A stretch of DNA of 64,000 nt from Microbispora amethystogenes (GCF_016863015.1 NZ_BOOB01000030.1:62001-126000), one strand, 5' to 3'; shown: positions 23,932 through 32,937, numbered from the stretch's first letter. A program made the numbers and translations. Notes: generated by a model from the sequence alone, not told the origin.

Positions 23932-24812
23932 TGACGGAGAAGGTGCGGGTGAAGGTCGAGGACCGGATGCTGGTCCTGACCAACCTGGACAAGGTCCTCT
24001 ATCCCGGCACCGGGTTCACCAAGGCCGAGGTGATCGACTACTACACCCGGATCTCCCCGGTCCTGCTCCCGCATCTGCGCGGGCGTCCGCTCACGGTCAA
24101 GCGCTATCCGAACGGCGCGGACGCCGCGTTCTTCTTCGAGAAGAACGCCCCCGACCACACGCCCGACTGGGTCCGTACGGTGACCCTCCCCGCGCCGGGC
24201 AGCACGAAGAACCGCGAGGAGATCGAGTTCGCGGTCGTGGAGGACCTGCCCACACTCGTCTACTACGCCAACCTGGCCGCGCTGGAGATCCACGTGCCGA
24301 TGTGGCGGGTGGCAAAGGACGGCGAGCCGCAGCCGCCCGACACCCTCGTCTTCGACCTCGATCCCGGGGCGCCGGCCACGATCGTCGACTGCTGCCGGGT
24401 CGCCGTCCTGCTGCGGCGGGCGCTGGCCGACGACGGCCTGGAGAGCCATCCGAAGACCAGCGGCAACAAGGGCATGCAGCTCTACGTCCCGTGGGACCGC
24501 GGGCCCGGCACCTCCGACTACGCCAAGGCGCTGGCCCGGCGGATGCAGGAGGAACACCCCTTCGTGACCAGTGTGATGGCCAGGAAGGAAAGGCCGGGCA
24601 AGGTCTTCATCGACTGGAGCCAGAACAATCCGGCCAAGACCACCGTCGCGCCGTACTCGCTGCGCGCCAACCCGCTGCCGACCGTGTCGACGCCCCTGCG
24701 GTGGGAGGAGGTCGAGGCGTGCGAGAACCCGGAGCAGCTCGTCTTCACCTCCTCCGACGTGCTGAAGCGCGTCGCGGAACACGGCGACCTGTTCGTGCCC
24801 CTTGGCGCTTAG
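23931..24812 (+). CDS. ligD: LigD-type NHEJ polymerase (primase-like PolDom)
   Basis: 293 residues of the archaeo-eukaryotic primase-like polymerase found in LigD: LTNLDKVLYPGTGFTKAEVI, RPLTVKRYPNGADAAFFFEK, the metal-binding DLD near residues 142-144 in LVFDLDPGAP, SGNKGMQLYVPW and VFIDWSQNNPAKTTVAPYSL. It fills gaps and adds nucleotides during end joining. The ATG overlaps the ligase stop (TGATG). An upstream in-frame ATG at 23841 falls inside the ligase and is rejected. Confidence 0.92.
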   Translation: MTEKVRVKVEDRMLVLTNLDKVLYPGTGFTKAEVIDYYTRISPVLLPHLRGRPLTVKRYPNGADAAFFFEKNAPDHTPDWVRTVTLPAPGSTKNREEIEFAVVEDLPTLVYYANLAALEIHVPMWRVAKDGEPQPPDTLVFDLDPGAPATIVDCCRVAVLLRRALADDGLESHPKTSGNKGMQLYVPWDRGPGTSDYAKALARRMQEEHPFVTSVMARKERPGKVFIDWSQNNPAKTTVAPYSLRANPLPTVSTPLRWEEVEACENPEQLVFTSSDVLKRVAEHGDLFVPLGA

Positions 24813-24879
24813 CCCGGCCGCACCCCTGGCCGTAGTGTTGGACCTGTCGCAGCCGACCGTCGAACGGAAGGAAGATCAC

Positions 24880-25080
24880 ATGCCAGAGATGGAGCCCCTC
24901 GACGAGGTCGCCGAGGAGATCTCGATCGAGGCGCCGGAAGCCGACGCGGTCGAGCAGCACCAGCTCGTCAAGGTCGCCGAGGACAGGCGCTGGCCCGAGC
25001 GCGTTCCGTTCGACGCCGACCCGGCCGACGTGACCGAGCAGGAGCGCACGGTCGACCTCGACGACGACGACTATCGCTGA
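24880..25080 (+). CDS. Small acidic hypothetical protein
   Basis: 66 residues starting MPEMEPLDEVAEEISIE, very acidic, ending VDLDDDDYR. The middle HQLVKVAEDRRWPERVPFDA is the least biased part. GGAAGGAAG lies upstream of the ATG. There is no signal peptide or membrane helix. It lies between the LigD polymerase and a TetR gene, all on the same strand. I do not recognise the family. Confidence 0.6.
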   Translation: MPEMEPLDEVAEEISIEAPEADAVEQHQLVKVAEDRRWPERVPFDADPADVTEQERTVDLDDDDYR

Positions 25081-25152
25081 TCACGGATACCGACACGTAG
25101 GATGAGGCCCCGGGGCGGGAGCCCCCGATGCGCTTTGTGCAAGGAGACTGCC

Positions 25153-25773
25153 GTGACCGCTACCCCGGACGCCAAGCCCCGGGGCACCCGGCTGCCCCGG
25201 ATGGCCCGCCGCCGCCAGTTGCTGAGCGCGGCGCAGGAAGTGTTCGTGGAGAACGGCTACCACGCCGCGGCGATGGACGAGATCGCCGAGCGGGCCGGGG
25301 TGAGCAAGCCGGTGCTCTACCAGCACTTCCCGGGCAAGCTTGAGCTGTATCTCGCGCTGCTCGACCTGCACGTCGACGACATGGTGAACCGGTGCCGCCA
25401 GGCGCTCGAGTCCACCACCGACAACAAGCAGCGGGTGCAGGCGGCCATCGGCGCCTTCTTCGACTTCGTGTCGAGCCAGGGAGAGGCCTTCCGGCTGGTC
25501 TTCGAGTCCGACCTGCGCAACGTGGCGCCCGTACGGCAGCGCATGGAGCGCTCGCTGTACGAGAGCGCCGAGGCGATCAGCCGGGTGATCCAGGAGGACA
25601 CCGGCTGCTCCAGCGACGAGGCGCACCTGCTCGGCGTCGGCCTGGTCGGCATGGCCGAGGTGAGCGCGCGCTACTGGCTGAGCAGCCACGGCTCGATCCC
25701 CAAGGAGGCGGCGACGCAGTTGATGGCACGCCTGGCCTGGCGCGGCATCAGCGGTTTTCCCCGCACCGGCTGA
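25153..25773 (+). CDS. TetR-family transcriptional regulator
   Basis: 206 residues. The N-terminal helix-turn-helix domain is clear: RRRQLLSAAQEVFVENGYHA, MDEIAERAGVSKPVLYQHFP. A C-terminal all-helical ligand domain follows (FFDFVSSQGEAFRLVFESDL). The GTG at 25153 has AAGGAG 9 bases ahead. It stands before a DUF3107 gene, as in the Rv3208/Rv3208A pair of mycobacteria (from memory). Its ligand is unknown. Confidence 0.92.
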   Translation: MTATPDAKPRGTRLPRMARRRQLLSAAQEVFVENGYHAAAMDEIAERAGVSKPVLYQHFPGKLELYLALLDLHVDDMVNRCRQALESTTDNKQRVQAAIGAFFDFVSSQGEAFRLVFESDLRNVAPVRQRMERSLYESAEAISRVIQEDTGCSSDEAHLLGVGLVGMAEVSARYWLSSHGSIPKEAATQLMARLAWRGISGFPRTG

Positions 25774-25890
25774 CCGGGTCTCCGGAATCCAGTTCGCCGG
25801 AATCCTGTTCGCTTGACGCGATCACAGAGCTCGCCGCGCCGCGGGGCGACGACGATGGGGAGAGACCAGCCCTCGCGAAAGGGGAGCCTT

Positions 25891-26121
25891 ATGGAAATAA
25901 AGATCGGCGTGCAGTCGGTGCACCGCGAGCTCGTGGTGGAGACCGACCTGTCGGCCGAGCAGATCGAAGAGGAGCTCCGCAAGGCGCTCGCCTCGGACAA
26001 GGGCGTCTTCTCCCTGACCGACACGAAGGGCCGCCGGGTGGTCGTCCCCGTGACCTCGCTCGGGTTCGTCGAGATCGGCGAGGACGAGACGCGGCCCGTC
26101 GGCTTCGGCGGAACTCTCTGA
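25891..26121 (+). CDS. DUF3107 family protein
   Basis: 76 residues: MEIKIGVQSVHRELVVETDL, SAEQIEEELRKALAS, KGRRVVVPVTSLGFVEIGED and a short tail. The family is small, actinobacterium-specific and usually follows this TetR gene; its function is not known to me. The ATG at 25891 follows GGGGAG; in-frame codons further upstream are not conserved-looking. Confidence 0.9.
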   Translation: MEIKIGVQSVHRELVVETDLSAEQIEEELRKALASDKGVFSLTDTKGRRVVVPVTSLGFVEIGEDETRPVGFGGTL

Positions 26122-26476
26122 TCTGGACCGTCCGACTCACAGACCGTCCGGTTTGAAGAATGTCTGACGTGCGGCCGGAGCCGGCCGACGGCGCGGGTGT
26201 CCCGCGACGTGCGGCGTGCCGACGGCCGGATCCGGCCGCCCGGGTCAGGACCGCTTGTAACCGCATCCGCGGGGACGACGGGTGAGATCCGCCCGATGCG
26301 GATCGTCCCGTCTTCCGCCGATCGTCGGACAGCCCGTGCTTCCTCTCCGCAGGATCGGGCGGGGAGTCCAGCTGTTCGGCCCACATCTTGTCAAGGAACT
26401 GCCGTAGCGGCGCGAGGCCCTCATGCTCGCACCGTACATCCGTTTGCCGGATGCGCGAATCAGGAACGGCGAGGTT
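26122..26476. other. Intergenic stretch between converging genes
   Basis: 355 bases with no supported gene. It shows a direct repeat GACCGTCCG (26127 and 26142) and a 14-base palindrome GGCCGGATCCGGCC (26224-26237). Either may contribute to termination for DUF3107 and the ferritin-like gene. The remainder shows nothing I can name. Confidence 0.4.
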
Positions 26477-27136
26477 TCACCCGTTGGGGGTGAGGCCGAG
26501 CTCCGTCATCCGCCTGCCGTGCTCCTCGGTCAGCCGGGCGAACATCCGGCCCACCTCCGCCAGATCCTCGCCCTGCTCGCCCACGAGCAGCGCGGCGAGG
26601 TGTGGACGGGCGGCCGCCAGCCGCTGCCCCTGGCTCAGCGCCTCGCCGACCATCCGGCGCGCCCACAGCGCGAGCCGCCCGCACAGGCGCGGATCGGCGT
26701 CGAGCGCGGCGCGCATCCGCTCCACCGCGAACTCCGAACGGCTCCCGTCGGCCAGCACCTCGTCGACCAGGGCGATGATCGAGGGATCGGCGTGGCGGGC
26801 GGCCTCGCGGTAGAAGTCGCCCGCGATCCCCACCCCCACGTAGGCCTTCACCAGCGCCTCGTACCAGTCCTTCGGCCTGGTCTGGGCGTGCCAGGCGTCG
26901 ATCGCCTCGACGAAGGGCGCCATCGCCTCCTCCGGATCGGCCCCGAGGGAGGCGATCCGGTCGCGCAGCACCCGGAAGTGCCCGTACTCGGTCGCGGCCA
27001 CGTCCCCGAGCGCCGCCCTGTCGTTCAGCGTCGGCGCGAACAGCGCGGCGTCCTCGGCCAGCCTGAGGAAGGCGGTGAGCTCGGCGTACGCGAGGACACC
27101 CAGCAGGTCGACGATCCCGGGAGACGAATCACTCAT
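26477..27136 (-). CDS. Ferritin-fold protein, tRNA-(ms2io6A)-hydroxylase-like (MiaE_2 type)
   Basis: 219 residues, helical, of the ferritin-like family with MiaE similarity: IVDLLGVLAYAELTAFLRLA, DVAATEYGHFRVLRDRI, FVEAIDAWHAQTRPKDWYEA, LVKAYVGVGIAGDFYREAAR and LTEEHGRRMTELGL. Glu and His spaced on helices (AEL, EYGH, EEHG) suit a di-iron site, but the real substrate in actinobacteria is unknown to me. It is divergent from the DEAD-box gene, the same neighbour it has in mycobacteria (from memory). The ATG at 27136 is preferred over longer frames that run into the promoter region. Confidence 0.85.
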   Translation of the reverse strand: MSDSSPGIVDLLGVLAYAELTAFLRLAEDAALFAPTLNDRAALGDVAATEYGHFRVLRDRIASLGADPEEAMAPFVEAIDAWHAQTRPKDWYEALVKAYVGVGIAGDFYREAARHADPSIIALVDEVLADGSRSEFAVERMRAALDADPRLCGRLALWARRMVGEALSQGQRLAAARPHLAALLVGEQGEDLAEVGRMFARLTEEHGRRMTELGLTPNG

Positions 27137-27480
27137 GGATGCAGCGTAAGGGTCGGCGGGGCGCCCGCGGAGCCACCCGGTCCGGTCCGGCGGAACCCCT
27201 TCGGCACCCCGTACGACCCCCCGCAGGACAACAACTTTTAGTGAGAAGTCGCGGAAATCGGTTCCGTGTTGTGGTATCGAGTAGACTGCTTCGTGGAAGT
27301 GCGACCGCACTGGCCAACAACCAGCACTGGCTGACAACCGAGCCGACCCGGGGTCTCCCCCGGACCTCAGGAACCAGTGGATGCCGCGGTCGCTGTTCAC
27401 GACGAGGGCGCGACTGTCCGCGAGGACCCGGACCGGGAAAGATCTGCCGGCCGGATGTCCCGGAGGGCCGCCTTCACAGA
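27137..27480. other. Divergent control region of ferritin-like and DEAD-box genes
   Basis: 344 bases. The frame of the helicase is open through it but the composition is not protein-like. AT-rich at 27225-27300, with TTGTGGTATCGAGTAGACTG (27271-27290) resembling a promoter and a hairpin GTGCG-AC-CGCAC (27299-27310) just beyond, suggesting a long untranslated leader. Cold-shock type control of the helicase through this leader is a possibility only. Confidence 0.4.
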
Positions 27481-29766
27481 TTGAGGCAGGCCACGCTGAC
27501 AACGACGTTCCGAGACCTGGGAGTCATCCCGGAGATCGCCGATGCCCTCGAGACCGAGGGCATCACTTCACCGTTCCCGATTCAGGAGATGGCGCTCCCG
27601 CTGGCGCTGGCCGGCCAGGACGTCATCGGGCAGGCGCGCACGGGCACCGGCAAGACCTATGCCTTCGGCGTCGCCATGCTCCAACTGGTCGGCAAGCCGA
27701 GGAAGAACCGCAAGAAGCCCCGCGGTCTCGTCCTCGTCCCCACGCGCGAACTGGCCCTTCAGGTGACCGAGGACCTGGTCCTCGCCGCCGGGAAGCTGGG
27801 GTCGCGCATCCTCACCGTCTACGGCGGCCGTGCGTACGAGCCGCAGATCGAGGCGCTCAAGAACGGCGTCGACGTGATCGTCGGCACCCCTGGGCGGCTG
27901 CTCGACCTGGTCAAGCAGAAGCACCTCGACCTGAGCCAGATCACCATGCTCGTCCTCGACGAGGCCGACCGCATGCTCGATCTCGGGTTCCTCCCGGACA
28001 TCGAGCGGATCATCAAGCTCGTGCCGGACGACCGCCAGACCATGCTGTTCTCGGCCACGATGCCCGGCGAGATCGTGAACCTGTCCCGCCGCTATCTCGA
28101 CCGGCCCACCCGCGTGCGCGCGGAGAGCAGCACGGCCGAGGCCGAGACGACCACGCTCACCACGCAGCACGTGTACCGCACGCACCGCATGGACAAGATC
28201 GAGATTCTCGGGCGGCTGCTGCAGAGCAGGGGCGCCGGGCTCACGATGGTGTTCTGCGAGACCAAGCGGGCCTGTGACATGGTCGCCGAGCAGCTCAAGG
28301 AAAAGGGCTTCGCGGTGGCGGCCGTCCACGGCGACCTCGGTCAGGGCCAGCGCGAGCAGGCGCTGCGCGCCTTCCGCAACGGCAAGATCAACGTGCTGGT
28401 GGCGACCGACGTCGCGGCGCGCGGCATCGACATCGACGACGTGACCCACGTCGTCAACTACGACTGCCCGCAGGACGAGAAGGCCTACGTCCACCGGATC
28501 GGCCGCACCGGCCGGGCGGGCCGCACCGGCGTCGCGGTGACCTTCGTCGAGTGGACCGAGCTGACCCGCTGGAAGGTCATCAACAACGCCCTCTCGCTGG
28601 ACTTCGCCGATCCCGTCGAGACCTATTCGAGCTCCCCGCACCTGTACGGCGAACTCGACATCCCTGAGGGCACCAGGAGCGTGCTGCCGCGCGCCCAGCG
28701 CTCGCGCGCGGGTCTGGAGTCCGAGGAGATCGAGGACCTCGGCGAGACCGGGCGCACCCGCTCCAACGGCAGGTCCGACCGGGGCGGGCGCGGCCGTGAC
28801 CGCGACCGCGACAACACCGAGGAGCGCCGGGAGCGCCCCGCCCGCACCCGCGAGCGGCGGCGGACCCGTGGCGGGCGCCTCCAGGAGGCCGAAGGGTCCT
28901 CCTCCGGCGACGCCGGCGCCCCGACCTCCCAGGCCGCCGACCAGGTGGGGGACGGCTCCGGGTCGCCCGAGCAGACCCAGGCTCAGGTCCAGACTCAGGT
29001 TCAGGGACGCAGGTCCCGGCGAGGGGGCGCCAACACGGACGCCCTGACCGGCGCGCTGGCCGAGGTCCCGGCCGCACGGCCCCAGGAGGAGCAGGCGGGC
29101 GGACCGCCGGCCGGTGCGGCGTCCGAGCCGGAGGCGGCCCCGCGCCGGGCCTCCCGCCGCAGGACCCGCGCCACCGAAACGGCCGGCTCCCCGGCCACCG
29201 AGCCCCAGATCGACGAGCCCCGGATCGACGAGCCCCGGATCGAGGAGCCCCGGATCGAGGAGCCACAGGCCGACGAGCCGCGAAGCGGGGACCAGCCGGT
29301 CGCCGCACCGGTTGCGGAGCCCGTCACCGCACCCGTCACCGCGTCCACTGCGGAGCCCGTCGCGGACCGGCCCGCCCGCCGCCGCGGGACCCGCGCCGGA
29401 GCCACCGGTACGGAGGACGCCCCGGCTGTCTCCGCGTCTGTCTCCGCGTCTGTCTCCGCGGACCGGCCCACGCGCCGCCGTACGCGGAGCACGGACGCGG
29501 GCGCCCCTGACGAGGCGCTGTCCGTCCCGTCGGTGCCGTCGGTGCCGTCGGCCGAGGTGACCGTGAACGGCGTGGCGGACGAGCCCGTCCGGCCGCCGGT
29601 CGCCCGGCAGGAGCCGGAACGGATCATTCCGGCCAGCCCGTTCATGGTCGTGTTCAAGTCTCCCGACCTCGCGACCGACGACGACGATCCCGCTCCGTCC
29701 GCCGCGACCGAGCGCGCCCAGCAGCGGCGCCGCCCGCCCCGGCCGCGCCCGCGCCGTACGGGGTGA
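27481..29766 (+). CDS. DEAD-box RNA helicase with long disordered C-terminal tail
   Basis: About 761 residues. The helicase core has TTFRDLGV and PFPIQEMALPLALAGQD (Q motif), Walker A ARTGTGKT near residue 55, PTRELALQ, TPGRLLDL, DEAD in VLDEADRMLDLGF near 160, SAT, and HRIGRTGRAGR near 340. From residue 400 on it is low complexity: an Arg/Gly/Asp region (RGGRGRDRDRD), then Ala/Pro/Glu/Thr repeats including five I(D/E)EPR-like units and duplicated VSAS and VPS blocks. It probably remodels ribosomal or messenger RNA, with the tail driving RNA contact or condensation. The start is uncertain: TTG at 27481 follows GGAGGG, while a CTG at 27496 would also fit. Confidence 0.9.
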   Translation: MRQATLTTTFRDLGVIPEIADALETEGITSPFPIQEMALPLALAGQDVIGQARTGTGKTYAFGVAMLQLVGKPRKNRKKPRGLVLVPTRELALQVTEDLVLAAGKLGSRILTVYGGRAYEPQIEALKNGVDVIVGTPGRLLDLVKQKHLDLSQITMLVLDEADRMLDLGFLPDIERIIKLVPDDRQTMLFSATMPGEIVNLSRRYLDRPTRVRAESSTAEAETTTLTTQHVYRTHRMDKIEILGRLLQSRGAGLTMVFCETKRACDMVAEQLKEKGFAVAAVHGDLGQGQREQALRAFRNGKINVLVATDVAARGIDIDDVTHVVNYDCPQDEKAYVHRIGRTGRAGRTGVAVTFVEWTELTRWKVINNALSLDFADPVETYSSSPHLYGELDIPEGTRSVLPRAQRSRAGLESEEIEDLGETGRTRSNGRSDRGGRGRDRDRDNTEERRERPARTRERRRTRGGRLQEAEGSSSGDAGAPTSQAADQVGDGSGSPEQTQAQVQTQVQGRRSRRGGANTDALTGALAEVPAARPQEEQAGGPPAGAASEPEAAPRRASRRRTRATETAGSPATEPQIDEPRIDEPRIEEPRIEEPQADEPRSGDQPVAAPVAEPVTAPVTASTAEPVADRPARRRGTRAGATGTEDAPAVSASVSASVSADRPTRRRTRSTDAGAPDEALSVPSVPSVPSAEVTVNGVADEPVRPPVARQEPERIIPASPFMVVFKSPDLATDDDDPAPSAATERAQQRRRPPRPRPRRTG

Positions 29767-29808
29767 GGGGCCGGACACGGCCCGCTCGTCGATGAGCACG
29801 ATCACCAG

Positions 29809-29850
29809 GGCAGGGAGAGCGCCGGACACCCGGCGCGCTCCCTGCCTTTT
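29809..29850 (+). terminator. Strong intrinsic terminator of the DEAD-box gene
   Basis: Arms GGCAGGGAG-A-GCGCCGG and CCGGCGC-G-CTCCCTGCC (16 paired bases with one mismatch) around ACAC, followed by TTTT. The best classical terminator in the window. Confidence 0.9.
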
Positions 29851-29926
29851 CACGTGGGCGCCTTCACATGTGGGCGCCTCTGCACGTTGGGCGCCTCTAC
29901 ACGCGGGCGCCTTCGTACGTGGGCAC
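29851..29926. repeat. Imperfect tandem repeat, about 16-17 bases, five units
   Basis: Units of the form CAC(G/A)TGGGCGCCTTC, with GGGCGCC starting at 29856, 29872, 29889 and 29905, and a degenerate GGGCAC at 29921. Spacing of 16-17 bases is neither codon-based nor CRISPR-like. Confidence 0.7.
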
Positions 29927-29986
29927 GGTCCCCCTGGCGGGCCGCCACGTTCGCAGTGGGTATGACCTGGACAGGAGGCACGCGTC

Positions 29987-30085
29987 ATGACCACCCGGAC
30001 TCTCTCTTCCCGGCCGGTCCACAACCGGCTTGGATATTTCGACGGTGTCGCCGGAGTCTCCGCTGGGTATCGTGATGCCACGTGA
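29987..30085 (+). CDS. Possible small protein of 32 residues
   Basis: ATG to TGA: begins MTTRTLSSRPVHNRLGYFD and ends GVSAGYRDAT. AGGAGG lies 8 bases before the ATG, better than many real genes here. The sequence has no run of one residue and no membrane character. It could be a real small gene or a leader ORF for the hydrolase 61 bases on. I do not recognise it. Confidence 0.35.
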   Translation: MTTRTLSSRPVHNRLGYFDGVAGVSAGYRDAT

Positions 30086-30146
30086 GTGAGCGAGCCTTCA
30101 GCAGACGGTCCATGCCGGGGATCCCGGGTGAGATGGAGGAGGTCTC

Positions 30147-31025
30147 GTGAGCACGCCACGGTTCCTGACCCTCCCTCCGGGCGTCAGCAGCGAGCAGATC
30201 GAGACACCGCTGGGCTCGTTCGCGGCCCTGGAGGCGCTTCCCGTGAGCGGGATCCCCGAGCGCTGGCCCGCCCTCCTCGTCCCCGGCTTCACCGGGTCGA
30301 AGGAGGACTTCATCTCCGTCCTGCAGACCCTCGCGCAGGCCGGCCGCCGGGTGATCGCGGTCGACATGCGCGGGCAGTACGAGACGCCGGGCCCCGACGA
30401 CCCGGCGGCGTACACGTGCGGGGCGCTCGGCGCGGACGTCGACGCGATCGCCGCAGCCGTCGGGCAAGGCGAGCCGGTGCACCTCATGGGGCACTCCTTC
30501 GGCGGCCTCGTCGCCCGTGAGGCCGCGCTGAACGGCGCCGCCAGATTCGCCTCGCTCACGCTCATGAGCTCCGGGCCCGCCGGGATCATCGGACCCCGGG
30601 AGAAGATGGGCCGGGTGATGCTCGCCGAACTGCCCGAGTACGGCCTGGACTACCTGTGGTCCAACCGGCTGGAGCCGGAGGCGCTGAAGGCGGGGGTCCC
30701 GGACGACATCGTGGCGTTCCTGCGCAAGCGGCTGCTGTCCAACCACCCCACCGGGCTCATGGCCATGGCGCACGAGGTGCTGGGCGCCACCGACCGGTGC
30801 GACGAGCTCGCCCTGTGCGACCTCGACCTCCTGGTCCTGTACGGCGAGCACGACGACGGCTGGCCGCCGCCGTTGCAGGCCGAGATGGCCCGGCGGCTCG
30901 ACGCGGAGTGCGTCGTCGTGCCGGGGGCGCTCCACTCGCCCGCCGTCGAGGCGCCCGAGACCACCGCCGCCGCCCTGACCCGCTTCTGGAACGCGGCCGA
31001 GAGCCGGCTGCTCCAGCACGGCTGA
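30147..31025 (+). CDS. Alpha/beta-hydrolase
   Basis: 292 residues: LLVPGFTGSKEDF (oxyanion region), VIAVDMRGQYETPG, nucleophile Ser in HLMGHSFGGLVAREA, acid in LYGEHDDGWPP and His in VVVPGALHSPAVEAP. No signal peptide. The GTG is preceded by GGAGG. The MpaB-like gene follows 10 bases after the stop, so the two are probably cotranscribed. The substrate is unknown. Confidence 0.88.
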   Translation: MSTPRFLTLPPGVSSEQIETPLGSFAALEALPVSGIPERWPALLVPGFTGSKEDFISVLQTLAQAGRRVIAVDMRGQYETPGPDDPAAYTCGALGADVDAIAAAVGQGEPVHLMGHSFGGLVAREAALNGAARFASLTLMSSGPAGIIGPREKMGRVMLAELPEYGLDYLWSNRLEPEALKAGVPDDIVAFLRKRLLSNHPTGLMAMAHEVLGATDRCDELALCDLDLLVLYGEHDDGWPPPLQAEMARRLDAECVVVPGALHSPAVEAPETTAAALTRFWNAAESRLLQHG

Positions 31026-31035
31026 CGCGACGGCC

Positions 31036-31947
31036 ATGACCGGGGTCAGCGGTCCCACCGTCCAGCCTCCCGAGTCCGTGACGTGGCAGGTCCACGTCGA
31101 CCGGGCCATGTGGGTGGGCGGCGTCCGCGGCCTGATGCTGCAGGCCCTGCATCCGCTCGCGATGCGGGGCGTGTGGCAGAACTCCGACTTCCGGGAGGAC
31201 CCCTTCGGGCGGCTGCGCCGTACGGCCGACTTCGTGGGCCGCGTGACGTACGGCAGCCCGGAGGAGGCCGAGCGCGTCGCGAGGCGGGTCCGCAAGATCC
31301 ACCGGGCGCTGCGCGTCCACGACCCCGACACGGGCCGGGTCCACCGGGTGGACGACCCCGAGCTGCTGCTGTGGGTCCACTGCGCGGAGGTCACGTCCTA
31401 CCTGGAGGTCGTCCGGCGGGCGGGCGCCCGGATCACCGACCGGCAGGCCGACCGCTACCTCGCCGAGCAGCGGCGCAGCGCGGCGTACGTCGGGCTGCGC
31501 CAGGATGACGTGCCGGGCACCATGCGCGAGATGGACGACTACTTCGCCCGGATGCGGCCCAGCCTGCGGGTCATCCCCGAGTCGGCCGCCGCCGTCCGGT
31601 TCCTGCTCTGGCCGCGCCTGCCGGAGCACCTGCGGTTCCTGTCTCCGGCGAGGCCCGTCTACTTCCCGTTCGGCGCGCTCTGCTACTACACGCTGCCGCG
31701 CTGGGCCCGCCGCATGTACGGCGTGCTGCCCGAGGTGCCGGGGATCGCCGTCACCGCGGCGCTGCGGGCCTTCCGGCTCACCATGAACAGCATTCCCGAC
31801 CCGGTGCACCAGCGCGTGCTCGACGAGGGCACCAGGGCCATGCTGCGGGCCTCCCGGGAGCGCCTCGGCGCGGCCGGGTACGACGTCGGCCAGGGCCTCC
31901 GGGCGCTGACCGATCCGCGTCGGCACCCGGGAGCCGACCGGCGCTAG
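31036..31947 (+). CDS. MpaB-family (DUF2236) putative oxygenase
   Basis: 303 residues matching the MpaB/DUF2236 family, linked to latex-clearing oxygenases (b-type heme): WQVHVDRAMWVGGVRGLMLQ, ALHPLAMRGVWQNSDFREDP, a HRALRVHDPDTGRVHRVDDP segment and LLWVHCAEVTSYLEVV, each with His residues that could ligate heme. The last four bases overlap the convergent nuclease gene. The physiological substrate is unknown. Confidence 0.85.
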   Translation: MTGVSGPTVQPPESVTWQVHVDRAMWVGGVRGLMLQALHPLAMRGVWQNSDFREDPFGRLRRTADFVGRVTYGSPEEAERVARRVRKIHRALRVHDPDTGRVHRVDDPELLLWVHCAEVTSYLEVVRRAGARITDRQADRYLAEQRRSAAYVGLRQDDVPGTMREMDDYFARMRPSLRVIPESAAAVRFLLWPRLPEHLRFLSPARPVYFPFGALCYYTLPRWARRMYGVLPEVPGIAVTAALRAFRLTMNSIPDPVHQRVLDEGTRAMLRASRERLGAAGYDVGQGLRALTDPRRHPGADRR

Positions 31948-32933
31948 CCGGGGACCTCCTCGGCCGTGGGGAGGCCGTCCCAGGGCAGGCGGTCAGGGGA
32001 GGCGGCCCGTCCCTCCGGGCAGTGCGCACGGAAGTCGCACCACGAGCAGATGGGGCCCGGCTCGGGCGGGAACAACGCGTCGATCTCCGGCGGCACCGCG
32101 ACGGCCGCGCCGTCCTCCGCGGACGCGCCCTCCCCTCGCCTCGGGGCCGGCACGGCACCCCCCGCACGGCCCTGTGTCCGGCCCTGTGTCCGGCCCTGTG
32201 TGCGGCCGCTCGCGCGGGCGGCGGGCCCGGCCCACTCCCGGTAGGCGTCGTCGGCGTCCGCCGCCTCCAGGCCGATCTCCTCGGCCCGGCGCAGGTGGCG
32301 GGCCAGCGACTCCTCACCGTGCTCCCACTCCGCGACCGAGCCGGTGGGCAGGTGGTGCAGTTCCACCCGGTGGCAGGGGCGGCGCATCATGCGGGACGAG
32401 GCGATCGCGTAGACGGCGAGCGCGAGCGAGGACCGGGCGTCGTCGGGCGTCAGCGGACGGCGTCCGGTCTTGTAGTCGACCACCACCAGTTCGTCCCCGC
32501 GCCGGTCGAGCCGGTCGATCCGGCCGGACAGGGCGAGCACGGACGTGCGCGTGGCGACCGTCCGCTCGACGCCCACGGGCTCGTCGGCCGGGTCGAGCGT
32601 CGCGACGTAGGAGGAGACCATCTCGCGGGCCCGGTCCCGCCAGGCCGCCGACTGCTCCTCGTCCCTGAACCCCTCGCGGAGCCAGCCGCCGGTCAGCAGG
32701 GTGGCCGCCACGACCGGCGTGCGCCGCTCGTACGGCTCCCGCCACCACGCGGCCAGCGCGTTGTGCACGGAGGCCCCCACGCTGTTGTGGGCCCACGGAG
32801 GGCCCTTGCGCGGGGCCGGCCGGTCGAGATAGGTGAAGCGGTAGCGGCGCCGGCAGTCGAGCCAGGTGTTCAGGCGTGACGGAGTGCAGGTGTAGAGCCG
32901 CCTCGGCATGCCGTCGAGGCCGAGCTGCTCCAC
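31944..32933 (-). CDS. RecB/Cas4-like PD-(D/E)XK exonuclease with iron-sulfur cysteines
   Basis: 329 residues. [20 protein letters not shown] carries the first Cys. The nuclease core is [10 protein letters not shown], then [20 protein letters not shown] with the metal Asp, and DYKTGRRP with the Lys. Three more Cys ([10 protein letters not shown]) near the C-terminus complete a likely 4Fe-4S cluster as in Cas4 and AddB. An Arg/Gly/Gln insert with three GRTQ units (12-base DNA repeats) precedes them. It follows the MBL-fold gene by 4 bases. Stand-alone members accompany DNA repair genes in actinobacteria. Confidence 0.9.
   Translation of the reverse strand: MEQLGLDGMPRRLYTCTPSRLNTWLDCRRRYRFTYLDRPAPRKGPPWAHNSVGASVHNALAAWWREPYERRTPVVAATLLTGGWLREGFRDEEQSAAWRDRAREMVSSYVATLDPADEPVGVERTVATRTSVLALSGRIDRLDRRGDELVVVDYKTGRRPLTPDDARSSLALAVYAIASSRMMRRPCHRVELHHLPTGSVAEWEHGEESLARHLRRAEEIGLEAADADDAYREWAGPAARASGRTQGRTQGRTQGRAGGAVPAPRRGEGASAEDGAAVAVPPEIDALFPPEPGPICSWCDFRAHCPEGRAASPDRLPWDGLPTAEEVPG
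32167..32202. repeat. Three 12-base tandem repeats in the nuclease gene
   Basis: CGGCCCTGTGTC three times head to tail (last base of the third is G). On the coding strand this gives the GRTQ repeats in a linker ahead of the Fe-S cysteines. Confidence 0.9.
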
Positions 32934-32937
32934 GGCC

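Larger units (their letters stand above)
29767..30146. other. Intergenic region with terminator, short tandem repeat and possible small ORF
   Basis: 380 bases holding the strong terminator of the helicase (29809-29850), a five-unit imperfect repeat (29851-29926) and a possible 32-codon ORF (29987-30085), each listed separately. Between the ORF and the hydrolase start are 61 bases with GGAGG ahead of the GTG. Confidence 0.7.
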
